64,000 bases of DNA from Burkholderia oklahomensis C6786 (GTDB lineage Bacteria > Pseudomonadota > Gammaproteobacteria > Burkholderiales > Burkholderiaceae). The translations under genes were made by a program, and so were the position numbers. Shown here in pieces: positions 37,113 to 45,411 of this stretch. The notes beneath the pieces were generated by a model. The model was given only the letters and a program-made list of their open reading frames with translations, did not search any database and was not told the origin of the DNA. The DNA is taken from NCBI RefSeq assembly GCF_000959365.1, contig NZ_CP009556.1, positions 1,426,001 to 1,490,000 on the forward strand, in the 5' to 3' direction. The stretch's first letter is position 1. Each line of letters opens with the position of its first letter.

Positions 37113-38216
37113 GTGAACCATCGAACCCGGTTGGGCCGGCTGTTCGCCGGCGCGGTTTTGTGCGCGGTTGCAATGCAGGCGCACGCCGAAAGCGCCACCG
37201 ACGTGTCGCCGATCTGTACGACCGTCGCTCACGAAACGACGACGAACGCGTTGCTGAGCCGCGGCGCTTACTGCCAGAAATCCGATTCGTTCGAATACGT
37301 GGTGCGCGGCGATCAGAACAACGAGGTCGGCCGCGTGGGCATCGAAGCGTATGCGTATTCCGACAATCCGTCGAACCAGCTCGCATGGACGCTCAAGTTC
37401 CGGTTTCGCGCGCGCGCGATCTCCGGCAATCCGGGCGGCGTGATGATCAAGCCCGTCGTCGAATGCGGCTCGGCGTGCACGGTCGCGCCGAACGCGGGCG
37501 TGCCGCTCGCGATGGGCGGCCTGTCCGGCGAAGTGTCGGTGACGATCACGCCAAACATGGGCACCGACAATCCGTTGTTGATCCGGCCTTCGATCGAGTA
37601 TCGGGTCGTCAAGACGGGGGATTCGTTTGAGAACGGCCCGAGCATGGATTGGTACGGCGGCATGGGCTACATTCCGAACATCCGTTGTGACGTCGGGCTC
37701 GCGAAGAGCAGTACGCAGGGCTGCGTCTATCCTGACGCGCCCGCCGTGTTGCGCACCATCACGACCACGAACCCGGACGTCGACGAATCCGCGATCCATA
37801 TCCTCGAGGCGCAAGCGGCCGGTCGCCCGGGCAAGTTCGTCCTGCTGGGGGACGGCACGATTTTCCCGGACAAGTCGAAATCACGCCCGCTGACGCGTAC
37901 GCGCGATGCCGATTGGCGACGTCGTAACCGCAGCACGTCGAAGGATCAGTGCATTGCACAGTACGGATCGGTAAAGGGCCAATGCACGTTCACTGGCGAT
38001 CCGGACGAAACGCCTGCCGACTGCGACTGCGATGAATACCCGTTCGCCTCGACGCAAGAAGGCGCGCGGGACAACGAGGTGTCGGTCAAGCGCATCGACG
38101 CGAGCGACAATCGACGCGCGGGCGCATTCCTCGGCAACTTCTATTTGAACCAGCGCGTGCTCGATAATGAAGAGTTCTACCTCGACGTAGATTCTCAGGC
38201 CGCGCTCAAGCGGTAA
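37113..38216 (+). CDS. Secreted protein of unknown function
   Basis: 367 residues from a GTG at 37113 preceded by AGGAGGGG. The signal peptide ends at AMQAHA-ES. The mature part has many Cys in pairs (about ten) that suggest disulfides, in a beta-rich N-terminal half (EVGRVGIEAYAYSDNPSNQLAWTLKFRFRARAISG). The C-terminal half has Cys-rich segments (CIAQYGSVKGQCTF, then DCDCDEYPFASTQEG). The DCDCDEYPFAST pattern resembles the C-terminus of secreted nuclease/deaminase-like toxins (CDEYPFA), where it marks a catalytic or structural end; this is from memory. It sits 82 bases before a gene with a SUKH immunity-type domain. No export partner is adjacent. Confidence 0.6.
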   Translation: MNHRTRLGRLFAGAVLCAVAMQAHAESATDVSPICTTVAHETTTNALLSRGAYCQKSDSFEYVVRGDQNNEVGRVGIEAYAYSDNPSNQLAWTLKFRFRARAISGNPGGVMIKPVVECGSACTVAPNAGVPLAMGGLSGEVSVTITPNMGTDNPLLIRPSIEYRVVKTGDSFENGPSMDWYGGMGYIPNIRCDVGLAKSSTQGCVYPDAPAVLRTITTTNPDVDESAIHILEAQAAGRPGKFVLLGDGTIFPDKSKSRPLTRTRDADWRRRNRSTSKDQCIAQYGSVKGQCTFTGDPDETPADCDCDEYPFASTQEGARDNEVSVKRIDASDNRRAGAFLGNFYLNQRVLDNEEFYLDVDSQAALKR

Positions 38217-38298
38217 CTCACGCAAGGAAATTGGCACCGACGATGTCGCGGTTCGCAGATATGCATGCGAATCGCGGCATCGTAGATGAAGGACCCTC

Positions 38299-40317
38299 AT
38301 GAGCGAACACGCGAATTTTCCTGCCTGGCTCGATCAAGCCTACGACCAATGTCGATGGGCCGTCCCCGGCGCGATACAAAGCGAGACGGTGTTGATCGAG
38401 GACGCATTGCTGCGCGTCGCCGCGATCGACGTGATCGCCCCCGACGATGTGCCGCCTGTTGCGCTCGCCGCATCCGAGGGCTATGCGCTGCGCGCGGCCG
38501 ACACGGCGGACGCATCTGGTCGCAATCCCGTCGAGCTCGACGTCGGATCCACCCTGCGCATGCTGACGTCGCGCGCGGGCAGTCCAGCCGCGCGCGCTAT
38601 CGGCGCACACCAAGCGGCCGAGACACCCGCATATTTCCCATTGCCGGAGAACGCGGATGCCATTGCGCCGCGGTCCGGACATCAGATCGCGTATCGGGAC
38701 GACAGGCCATGCCTGCGCCTGCAGGGCCCGCTGTCGGCGGGCCATCACGTGATCATGCCGGGCAGCGAATGCCGGAAGGGGGACGTGCTGCTCCCGAAGG
38801 GCGAGCGGATCACCGTCGGGCGGCAGGCCATGCTGATCGCAGCGGGCGTGCGCGAAATCGTCGTCGCGAAGCGGCCGCGCGTCGGCGTCGTGATCGCCGG
38901 GTACGATCAGGTGCCGCCAAGCGACGTCCGCGAGCCATGGCAACGGCCGGACACGAGCGGTCCGTATATCCGCGCGACGCTGCGGCGATGGGGATACGAC
39001 GTGCCGCCCGTCGAATATCTCACGCCGCCCGACATGACGCGGCCGTCGATCGACGTGCAGCAGGACGAATACGCATTCAAGGTGAAGCTGGTCGAACTCG
39101 CGCAGCGCTACGACCTGATCGTCGGCGCGGGATTGCCGGCGGTGCCGCCGTTTCGGAACCGGGGCCTGAATGCGCAGATGATGTATTCGACGGAGCGGAC
39201 GCTCGTTGAAATCAAGCAAACGCCCGCCGGGCGCTTCAATTTTGGTCGGAGCGACGATCGCTCGCCGCCGAAGCGGACGACGGTTACGCTGACGAGACCC
39301 GATGGCACGCCGCGTGGGACGCAGGCGCTGACGTCCTACGATCAGGCGACGCTGATCAACCTGCCGGGCCATACGAGCGCGGTGGCGATGTTGATGCATG
39401 CGATCATGCCGCGCGTGCTCGATTTGCTCGAGCATGTCGCGATGCCGGGACCGAATTGGGAAACCGGCGTGATCGCGCACGACGTCGAACGCAATGCCGA
39501 GCGCCATGAAATGCACTGGGGCAATCTGTGTCGCGGCGCCAACGGCGCACCGCTGGTCCGGCTGCTGCCGTTTCAAGGCGACGGGCCGATCCGCGGCGTC
39601 GCTCACGCCGATGTGCTCGTCGCGATCCCGGCAGGGGACGGGCCGTTGTTCACCGGCAGCGCGGTGCAGTTCCTGCGGCTCGATCGCGTCGGGCCCGATG
39701 CGCCGCCGGTCGACACGCCGCCGGTCGCCGCCGGCACGGCGTCGCAGCCATTGCAGGCGGCGGCGGCCGCCGCCGTTTCCAGCCCTCTCGCTGCGAACGG
39801 CGATCTTCGCAATACCTGGAAGCAGCTCGACGACTGGTTCGCCGCCGATCCCGCCCGCTTGCCCGGCGGGCTGAACGGGCCCGCGTCCGCCGATGCGATC
39901 GCGGCATTGCAGGCCGCGCTCGGCGTGACGTTGCCGACCGAGTTCGTCGAAAGCCTCCGGATTCACGACGGCCAGGCGGAAACGGACGCCGTGTTCGCCG
40001 ACAGCGACGCGCTGCTCGGTGCGCGGGAAATCGTTGCGCAATGGTCGATCTGGAAAAATCTCGTCGCCGGCGGCGATTTCGACGACATGACGTCCGAGCC
40101 GGACCCCGGTATCAAGGACGACTGGTACAACCTCAAATGGATTCCGTTCACGCATGACGGCAGCGGCAATCACCTGTGTCTCGATCTCGATCCCGCGGAA
40201 GGGGGCGTCGTCGGACAGGTGATTCGGGTCTGGCATGACGACTCGGTGCGCGAGCGCGTCGCGCGGAGCTTTGCGGAATGGCTCGCCGGCGTGGCGGACG
40301 AGCGGGGTGCGCGCTGA
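38299..40317 (+). CDS. MoeA-like protein fused to a SMI1/KNR4 (SUKH) domain
   Basis: 672 residues. Residues ~15-440 follow the layout of molybdopterin molybdotransferase MoeA: an N-terminal region (EGYALRAADTAD), domain LLPKGERITVGRQAMLIAAGVREIVVAKRPRVGVV and a MoaB/Mog-like fold with NLPGHTSAVAML. Catalytic motifs deviate: the usual TGDEL reads AGYDQV and the TSGGVSVG loop reads GAGLPAVPPF, so MoeA activity is doubtful. After a linker rich in Ala/Pro (about 470-515) comes a SUKH domain (WKQLDDWFAADPARLPGGL, then GVTLPTEFVESLRIHDGQ, then IPFTHDGSGNHLCLDLDP). SUKH proteins often serve as immunity proteins against secreted toxins. The upstream neighbour is a secreted Cys-rich protein, which fits a toxin-immunity pair. 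Confidence 0.7.
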   Translation: MSEHANFPAWLDQAYDQCRWAVPGAIQSETVLIEDALLRVAAIDVIAPDDVPPVALAASEGYALRAADTADASGRNPVELDVGSTLRMLTSRAGSPAARAIGAHQAAETPAYFPLPENADAIAPRSGHQIAYRDDRPCLRLQGPLSAGHHVIMPGSECRKGDVLLPKGERITVGRQAMLIAAGVREIVVAKRPRVGVVIAGYDQVPPSDVREPWQRPDTSGPYIRATLRRWGYDVPPVEYLTPPDMTRPSIDVQQDEYAFKVKLVELAQRYDLIVGAGLPAVPPFRNRGLNAQMMYSTERTLVEIKQTPAGRFNFGRSDDRSPPKRTTVTLTRPDGTPRGTQALTSYDQATLINLPGHTSAVAMLMHAIMPRVLDLLEHVAMPGPNWETGVIAHDVERNAERHEMHWGNLCRGANGAPLVRLLPFQGDGPIRGVAHADVLVAIPAGDGPLFTGSAVQFLRLDRVGPDAPPVDTPPVAAGTASQPLQAAAAAAVSSPLAANGDLRNTWKQLDDWFAADPARLPGGLNGPASADAIAALQAALGVTLPTEFVESLRIHDGQAETDAVFADSDALLGAREIVAQWSIWKNLVAGGDFDDMTSEPDPGIKDDWYNLKWIPFTHDGSGNHLCLDLDPAEGGVVGQVIRVWHDDSVRERVARSFAEWLAGVADERGAR

Positions 40318-40567
40318 CGGTTCGATCGACGTGCCCGGGACGTTCGTCGAAGTGACCGTCGAGCAGCATCGATGGGCGGCGCGGGCGGATGCGGCAGGCT
40401 TCGCTCGATGTCGCGTGGCGCATCGCCCGCCGCTTCCGCTTCCGCTTTCGCCGCCCACCTCGATGCGGATGGTCGACGCTCCGAAGGTGCGCGCCGGCAC
40501 GACGGTTCAATTCGAGAAGAACGTCGCGAGCGTGAGCGGATGCCTCACGCCGCTCGTGTCGTTCGCG
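40318..40567. other. Gap with no supported gene
   Basis: 250 GC-rich bases between convergent genes (SUKH fusion rightward, candidate effector leftward). No clear terminator hairpin with a T run is visible. Confidence 0.3.
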
Positions 40568-41173
40568 TCAATCGCGCTTCGGAGAAGGCAGCGTCTCGAA
40601 GTCGTTGTGCAGGCTCGCCGTCGCGCGCGATGAGATCTGAGGGTCCGGATGCTGTCTGGCCGTCTCGAAATCGCGCGCCGGGCCGACGGTCATCGACGCG
40701 GCGGCGTTGATCGCCGATCCGAACGCGGTGACGGCGCCGTCGCGGTATTCCCCGGCCCGCAGATGCTGCTGCGCGTCCCTGCCGAACGACGCGCTTTCGG
40801 CCAGGTGCGCGCCGGTGTGCGTTTGCGTGCCGTCGTGGATGCCCTGCAGGTTGCCCAGTACGCTGTCGTGCGACCGCTGCGTGATGCCGAGCCCGTTGTC
40901 CTGCAGCGTCGAGCTGACCTGATGCACGGCCGCCGAATAGTAGGTCGCATTCGGGTGCGACGCATAGGCGGCCGCCTGGTTCGTCACGTTCTCCCGGCGC
41001 GTTTGCGGCGTCGACTGTCCGCCGAGACTCTGCAAGCCGCGCAGCGATGCGTCGCCCGTCGGCCGCTCGCTCGACCGCCGGGTCGACTGCGGATTGCCGC
41101 TCGACGACGGCGACGAAGTGGATGAGTAGCTGTCCAGAGGCGTTGTGCTTCCACCGGTGACTTTGTTTGGCAT
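40568..41173 (-). CDS. Candidate T3SS substrate, HrpB-regulon gene of unknown function
   Basis: 201 residues. The N-terminal 50 residues are rich in Ser, Thr, Pro and Asn with few charged or hydrophobic residues (STTPLDSYSSTSSPSSSGNP), typical of T3SS export signals. The rest is helical and polar (SAAVHQVSSTLQDNGLG, then AESASFGRDAQQHLRAGEY) with no recognised domain or membrane segment. A TTCG-N16-TTCG box is 160 bases upstream (41333-41356) with CACCAT exactly 32 bases after it. It is the nearest gene left of the T3SS cluster apart from the large gene at 41637. The effector call is an inference. Confidence 0.6.
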   Translation of the reverse strand: MPNKVTGGSTTPLDSYSSTSSPSSSGNPQSTRRSSERPTGDASLRGLQSLGGQSTPQTRRENVTNQAAAYASHPNATYYSAAVHQVSSTLQDNGLGITQRSHDSVLGNLQGIHDGTQTHTGAHLAESASFGRDAQQHLRAGEYRDGAVTAFGSAINAAASMTVGPARDFETARQHPDPQISSRATASLHNDFETLPSPKRD

Positions 41174-41636
41174 GGCCGATACCTTCGATCAAGAGGAGGA
41201 AAAAGGGCGTCGTGCGCGATGGCGCTCGGCGTCGAGGTCGACGGGCGGCCGGCCCGTCGAAACCGCATGACGGCGACTGTCGGTCGATGTGCTGATGGTG
41301 CGCGTTGTCGCGGAGCGCGGCGTCCGGATGCGCGAAGCGAGTGACGCGAACGCGAAACGCGCGGCGGACGGATCGGGCAGCGGCGCGATGCGAGGCGGGC
41401 CTGCGTGACGCAAGCTTGGCGGTTCGCCGCGCGCTTCGCGTTCGTCGCGGCGAGGTGCCGGCGTGGTCCGCGTCGCCGGTTAGGCGGTTCGCCGGATCTC
41501 CGGTTCGCCTCTGCCGCCCGTGCCTTCGCGGACCGCTCGCGCGGCGCGCGGTGCGCCGCCAGCGTCGTTCGCCAGCGCTCGTTCGCCAGCGTCGTTCGCC
41601 AGCGTCGTTCGCCGTCGCTCATTCATCGCCGCTCGT
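41174..41636. other. Effector promoter region and GTTCGCC-rich repeats
   Basis: No gene. The left half carries the hrpII box of the 41173 gene. The right part (about 41560-41640) contains a degenerate array of 12-13-base units built on GTCGTTCGCCAGC. It is not preserved well enough to be a CRISPR or VNTR. Confidence 0.5.
41333..41356 (-). promoter_or_regulatory. hrpII box of candidate effector gene (leftward)
   Basis: On the minus strand TTCG (41356-41353), 16 bases, TTCG (41336-41333). A -10-like hexamer CACCAT (YANNRT) lies at 41300-41295, 32 bases downstream, the spacing known for HrpB-dependent promoters in Ralstonia. Confidence 0.78.
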
Positions 41637-43580
41637 TCATCTCCGTTGCAGCACGGTGCGCATCGCCGTGACGTCGTCGGGCGAGCATTCGCCCGACGCC
41701 GTCCGCTCCGCGTATTTCCGGCCGGCGTCCGTCGCGCGCGCGTGCGACGCCGCCGGATCGTTGGCGAGGCCGATCTCGATCCGGCGCACGATCAGGCTTT
41801 CGATCGCAAAGCGCGCCTCGCCGCTGCGCATGCCGAGATCGCGCATCAGGTGGTACGCGTTGACGAGGTCGGCGTCCTTGCCGATCGCGTCGCGAAGCGC
41901 GCGCTTCTTCTGCGCCGTCGATGCATCCTTCGCGTGGATGTCTTCGTGGAATGCGTGCAGCTTCGCGTTGCCTTCGCCGGCGAAGCGGTCGATGCCGCGC
42001 TCGACGATCGACATCGCATGCTTTGCCGTCAGGTCCGCCATGTCGTTCTTGTTCGTCGCCGACTTCTTCTCGTTGATCCAGCGTCCCGGAAAGATCTTGC
42101 CGAACAGCTTGCGGTCGGCTTCGAGCCGGCCGTTGTCCTTCTGCACCGCATGCACGGCCGCGATCGCCTCGTCGGGCGTTTCGTCGTCGATCTCGCTCGT
42201 ATCGAACGTCATGCGGCTCGTCAGCGCGTTGCGGTCGATCTCGCGCGCCTTGTCGTTGCGCATCCGCTGCTTGAGGCCGCGCACGCCCTTGCCGATGTCG
42301 AGCGCGTTCATCAGCCCGAGCGCGAAGCCCGCCTGTTTCGTCGCGATCGCGGCCGCGCCCGCCGGCGCGGCGGCGAGCCCCTGCGTGCCGGCGATCAGCG
42401 CGGCGCCCGATGCGATGCCGAGCGCGTTGCGGCCCAGCTCGTATGCAGCGCGGTTCATCCGCTTGCCGGCGACTTCGTGGCGGATGTACATCGTCAGCAG
42501 CACGTCCTTCGCGTGCGCGCTCGCCTGCGCGAGCTCGGGGCTGTCGTCCGCCGCGAGCTTCATCACCTTGTCGAGGTCGTAGCCGAATGCTCCGTTGTGA
42601 TCGCGCGTGAGGATCAGCCTGTCGAGGCGTCTTGCGTCGCTGCCGACGGCGGCGTCGCGGAACGTCGCGACGTCGCGATCGAGCATCGCGGATAGCTGGC
42701 GATCGTAGCGCCGGCGCTTGCGCCACGACGCGAACATCGCGTGACCGTTCATGCCCGCGCCGACCGTTTCGTGCGCGAGGCCCGATCCGAGCGCGCCGAT
42801 CGCGAGGCCGGTCGCGATTTCACCGTGATGATTCGCGGCGGCGGAGTTGAAGATCGGCGCGAGCGGGCGGATGCCGTTCGTCTCGGCGAGCGTGAAGCCC
42901 GGCTTGCTGCGGTCGTACGCCTGGCCGGGCTGGCGCTCGGGGCGCGGCACGTGGAATGCGTCCGGGGCCGGCGGTTGTGGCGGGGTGGCTTGCCGCGTCG
43001 CGGTCGGCGGTATCGAGATAAGCGGGCGAGGCGGATCGGTCGGCTCGACGGCGGCGGGCGCGACGGGCGTGCCGCCGCCGGTGGGAGCAGACGCGTTCGA
43101 GGTCGGCGACGATAACGGAGGCGGCGTGTCGTTGCCGGCGAAGCCTGCGGTATCGTGCGCGTCATGATGCGCATGTTGCATCGACGATCGCTCGCCTTCG
43201 TGCATGTCGATGCGCCACGACGATGCGTCGAACTGCAGCGGCGGCCATTGCAACGGCGGCAACCGGGGCGCCGCGTCGCTGCCGTCCGGCGATGCGTTGC
43301 CGTGTGCGTCGCGCGTTCGGTCGAGCGGCGGCGATTGCCGGGCGTGGCCGATGTCGCCGAGCGAAATCGGCTCGCTCGAAGAGCGCGGCGAGAGGCGCGG
43401 CGTTTCATCGTTTCGGGGCTGGCGTGTCGTTTCGCGGGCGCTGCGTAGCGGGCTGTGCGAAAACGGGCTGAGCGAACGTCCCGGTCCTCGATCCGGCCGG
43501 CTCGGCGATCGGGGCGGTGGGTCCTGATCCGGACTGCCGGCGACGGCGGACTGCGGCGAACGCTGAACTGACCTGAACAT
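41637..43580 (-). CDS. Candidate T3SS effector or translocator, HrpB-regulon gene
   Basis: 647 residues. The first ~230 are Pro/Ser/Arg-rich and disordered, the kind of N-terminus seen in T3SS effectors. A middle region (about 255-300) is Ala/Gly-rich. Around 395-425 there is one hydrophobic stretch (GTQGLAAAPAGAAAIATKQAGFALGLMNAL) that could enter a membrane. The C-terminal ~200 residues are charged and helical (DMADLTAKHAMSIVERGIDRF). It has no recognised catalytic domain. AGGAGG lies 9 bases upstream of the ATG at 43580, and a TTCG-N16-TTCG box is at 43831-43854. Its position next to hrcT fits a translocator (HrpF/PopF/HrpK-like position) as well as an effector. Confidence 0.62.
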   Translation of the reverse strand: MFRSVQRSPQSAVAGSPDQDPPPRSPSRPDRGPGRSLSPFSHSPLRSARETTRQPRNDETPRLSPRSSSEPISLGDIGHARQSPPLDRTRDAHGNASPDGSDAAPRLPPLQWPPLQFDASSWRIDMHEGERSSMQHAHHDAHDTAGFAGNDTPPPLSSPTSNASAPTGGGTPVAPAAVEPTDPPRPLISIPPTATRQATPPQPPAPDAFHVPRPERQPGQAYDRSKPGFTLAETNGIRPLAPIFNSAAANHHGEIATGLAIGALGSGLAHETVGAGMNGHAMFASWRKRRRYDRQLSAMLDRDVATFRDAAVGSDARRLDRLILTRDHNGAFGYDLDKVMKLAADDSPELAQASAHAKDVLLTMYIRHEVAGKRMNRAAYELGRNALGIASGAALIAGTQGLAAAPAGAAAIATKQAGFALGLMNALDIGKGVRGLKQRMRNDKAREIDRNALTSRMTFDTSEIDDETPDEAIAAVHAVQKDNGRLEADRKLFGKIFPGRWINEKKSATNKNDMADLTAKHAMSIVERGIDRFAGEGNAKLHAFHEDIHAKDASTAQKKRALRDAIGKDADLVNAYHLMRDLGMRSGEARFAIESLIVRRIEIGLANDPAASHARATDAGRKYAERTASGECSPDDVTAMRTVLQRR

Positions 43581-43830
43581 GGCGACATGCCTCCTGAACG
43601 GATCGGGGAGAAGCGAAACGACATTGGCGGGACGACGTGCGTCGCACGTGCGATCCCGGTCCCATCGCCGGCGGTGCGGCTCGGGGCTTCCTGCCGCCGG
43701 CCGGACCGGATCCGTGACGGCGCCGCGCCGGGCCGACGTGCATGGCGGTTGCCGATCGGACGACCGGGATTCCGCTTCACGCCGCCGGGATCAGCGTAGG
43801 GCGCGCGGAGCCGGCGATCGCATTGCGCTG

Positions 43831-43854
43831 CGAAGCCACCGAGCGTCGCGCGAA
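43831..43854 (-). promoter_or_regulatory. hrpII box of the 41637-43580 gene (leftward)
   Basis: On the minus strand TTCG (43854-43851), 16 bases, TTCG (43834-43831). TACGCT at 43798-43793 sits 32 bases downstream and matches the -10 consensus in five of six positions. The predicted start site is about 210 bases before the ATG, so the leader is long. The box lies in the 374-base gap between hrcT and this gene; nothing else was found in that gap. Confidence 0.7.
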
Positions 43855-43954
43855 GCACTTCGCGAGGCTTCGCAGCCGGATCGATTGCGTCCGGCAAGCT
43901 GACATCGATCGCGCGCTTCGCCTGATGCCGCGCCTGCCGGCATCAATCCCAGAG

Positions 43955-44896
43955 TCAGCGAACGGACGTTATGCTGGTGGCGCCGAAGACGCCTGGAGTT
44001 CGTGGAGCTTCTGAAGGCGCTGAAGCACCCGAAGCACCCGAAGCACCCGAAGCCGCCGCCGCGCCACCCCCCGGCCGCGTGTCCCGCGACGACCGCTCCC
44101 CAAGCTGCCTGACCTGCTGCGCGAGCCCGGCGAGCGAGATCTGCCCGCGCATCTCGGTGACGAAGCTGCCCGCGAGCACCGCGACGATCAGCACCGCGAC
44201 CGCCCCTTTGAGCGGCTGGCTGATCGACATCAGATCGAGCTTCTGCGCCGATCGGGTGACGAACGCGAGGCACAGGTCGATCAGGAGCACCATCACCATC
44301 ATCGGCGTCGCGATCCGCGCGATCATGTTCATCAGCATGTCGAGCCGCGCTTGCGCGAACATTTCGAGAAGCGGCGCGGGAACCGGATCGAACGATCCGA
44401 GCGGCCACCACGCATACGATTCGTACAGCGCGCCGAGCAGGAACATCATGCCGCCCAGCAGCCAGAACGACGCAATCGTCAGCTGACCGAACAATGTGCC
44501 CATCAGCGAGGTCTGCGTGCCCGTGCTCGGGTTCTGCATCTGCACGTTATTGAAGCCGGCGACGTCGTCGACGTAGGTGCCGATCGCTTCGGCGGCCCAG
44601 AACACGGTCGACGCGGCGATGCCGAGCACGAGTCCGATCACGGCCTCCTTCGTGCAGACGATCACCAGGAACGCGCCGCGCAGTTGCGGAATCAGCGCCT
44701 GCTGGCCGCACGCGACGAACAGGCACCAGACCGCGGCCGCGCCGTTGCGCAGCGTGCCTTTCAGCACGTTGTCGGCGGTCGCGGGCAGGATCGTCATGAT
44801 CACGAGCAGCCGCTCGCTCGACAGCGCGAGCAGCGTGATGAAGCCGATGAATTCGTCGCCCAGGTGCTGCAGCGGAAAGATGTCGTAGATCGTCAT
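43955..44896 (-). CDS. hrcT: T3SS export apparatus protein HrcT (SctT/SpaR)
   Basis: 313 residues from ATG 44896, which overlaps the hrpB7 stop (ATGA); an ATG at 44902 would add two residues. About six to eight membrane segments match the FliR/SpaR family (LLVIMTILPATADNVLKGTLRNGAAAVW, then GTYVDDVAGFNNVQMQNPSTGTQTSLMG). It belongs to the inner-membrane export gate with HrcR and HrcS. It is the last gene of the leftward operon. The C-terminal tail past the last helix has a small repeat (ASGASGASGASAPSEAP) encoded by four imperfect 9-base units near 44022-44050. Confidence 0.93.
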   Translation of the reverse strand: MTIYDIFPLQHLGDEFIGFITLLALSSERLLVIMTILPATADNVLKGTLRNGAAAVWCLFVACGQQALIPQLRGAFLVIVCTKEAVIGLVLGIAASTVFWAAEAIGTYVDDVAGFNNVQMQNPSTGTQTSLMGTLFGQLTIASFWLLGGMMFLLGALYESYAWWPLGSFDPVPAPLLEMFAQARLDMLMNMIARIATPMMVMVLLIDLCLAFVTRSAQKLDLMSISQPLKGAVAVLIVAVLAGSFVTEMRGQISLAGLAQQVRQLGERSSRDTRPGGGAAAASGASGASGASAPSEAPRTPGVFGATSITSVR

Positions 44897-45411
44897 TCGC
44901 ATGCCTCGGTCGACGCTCGCGCGGCCGCGAGCCGGCGCGCGAGCACGCCTTCTTCGATCTCCTCGTCCTGCACGTCTTCCACGGCCGCATCGGCCGCGCG
45001 CGCGAGCCGACGGATACGCTCGCGCACGACGTCGATCTGCGCGTCGTTGCGGGCGATCCGGCGTGCGGTCGCCGCGAGCTGGTCGAGCTTCGCCTGCAGC
45101 GCGGCGCGCAGGCGCACGCACTGCGCGTCGGCGAGCGCATGCTCGTCGAGCAGCGCGTCGCGATAGCGGCGGCAGGCCGCGTAATCGGCGATCGCGAACG
45201 GCGCGCGGCCGGCAGCCATCGCGTCGACGCGCGCCGCATAGCGGCTCGCCGCGTCGAGCTTCGCCTGCGCATGCGCTTCGCCTTCCGCCAGTTCCGCGGC
45301 CGCCGCGTCGCGTTCGGCGCGCTGCGCGCTCTGTTCGGCGCGCAGCTTCGCGCCGCGCTGCTCGCGGCGCGCGAGCAGCGTCTCGAACGCGCGTTGCTTT
45401 CGATGCTTCAT
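44893..45411 (-). CDS. hrpB7: T3SS stalk-type protein HrpB7 (SctO-like)
   Basis: 172 residues, almost entirely charged coiled coil ([38 protein letters not shown]). HrpB7 of the Hrp2 systems corresponds to SctO/FliJ, the stalk that sits in the ATPase ring. Sequence conservation is low in this family, so position right after hrcN and before hrcT, with ATGA overlaps on both sides, carries most of the weight. Confidence 0.82.
   Translation of the reverse strand: MKHRKQRAFETLLARREQRGAKLRAEQSAQRAERDAAAAELAEGEAHAQAKLDAASRYAARVDAMAAGRAPFAIADYAACRRYRDALLDEHALADAQCVRLRAALQAKLDQLAATARRIARNDAQIDVVRERIRRLARAADAAVEDVQDEEIEEGVLARRLAAARASTEACE

Noticed and set aside
41560..41640. Array of GTCGTTCGCCAGC-like units that looked like a CRISPR or regulatory array
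   Set aside because: Units are degenerate and back to back without spacers, and no cas genes are present. The many TTCG occurrences do not face a gene at hrpII spacing.
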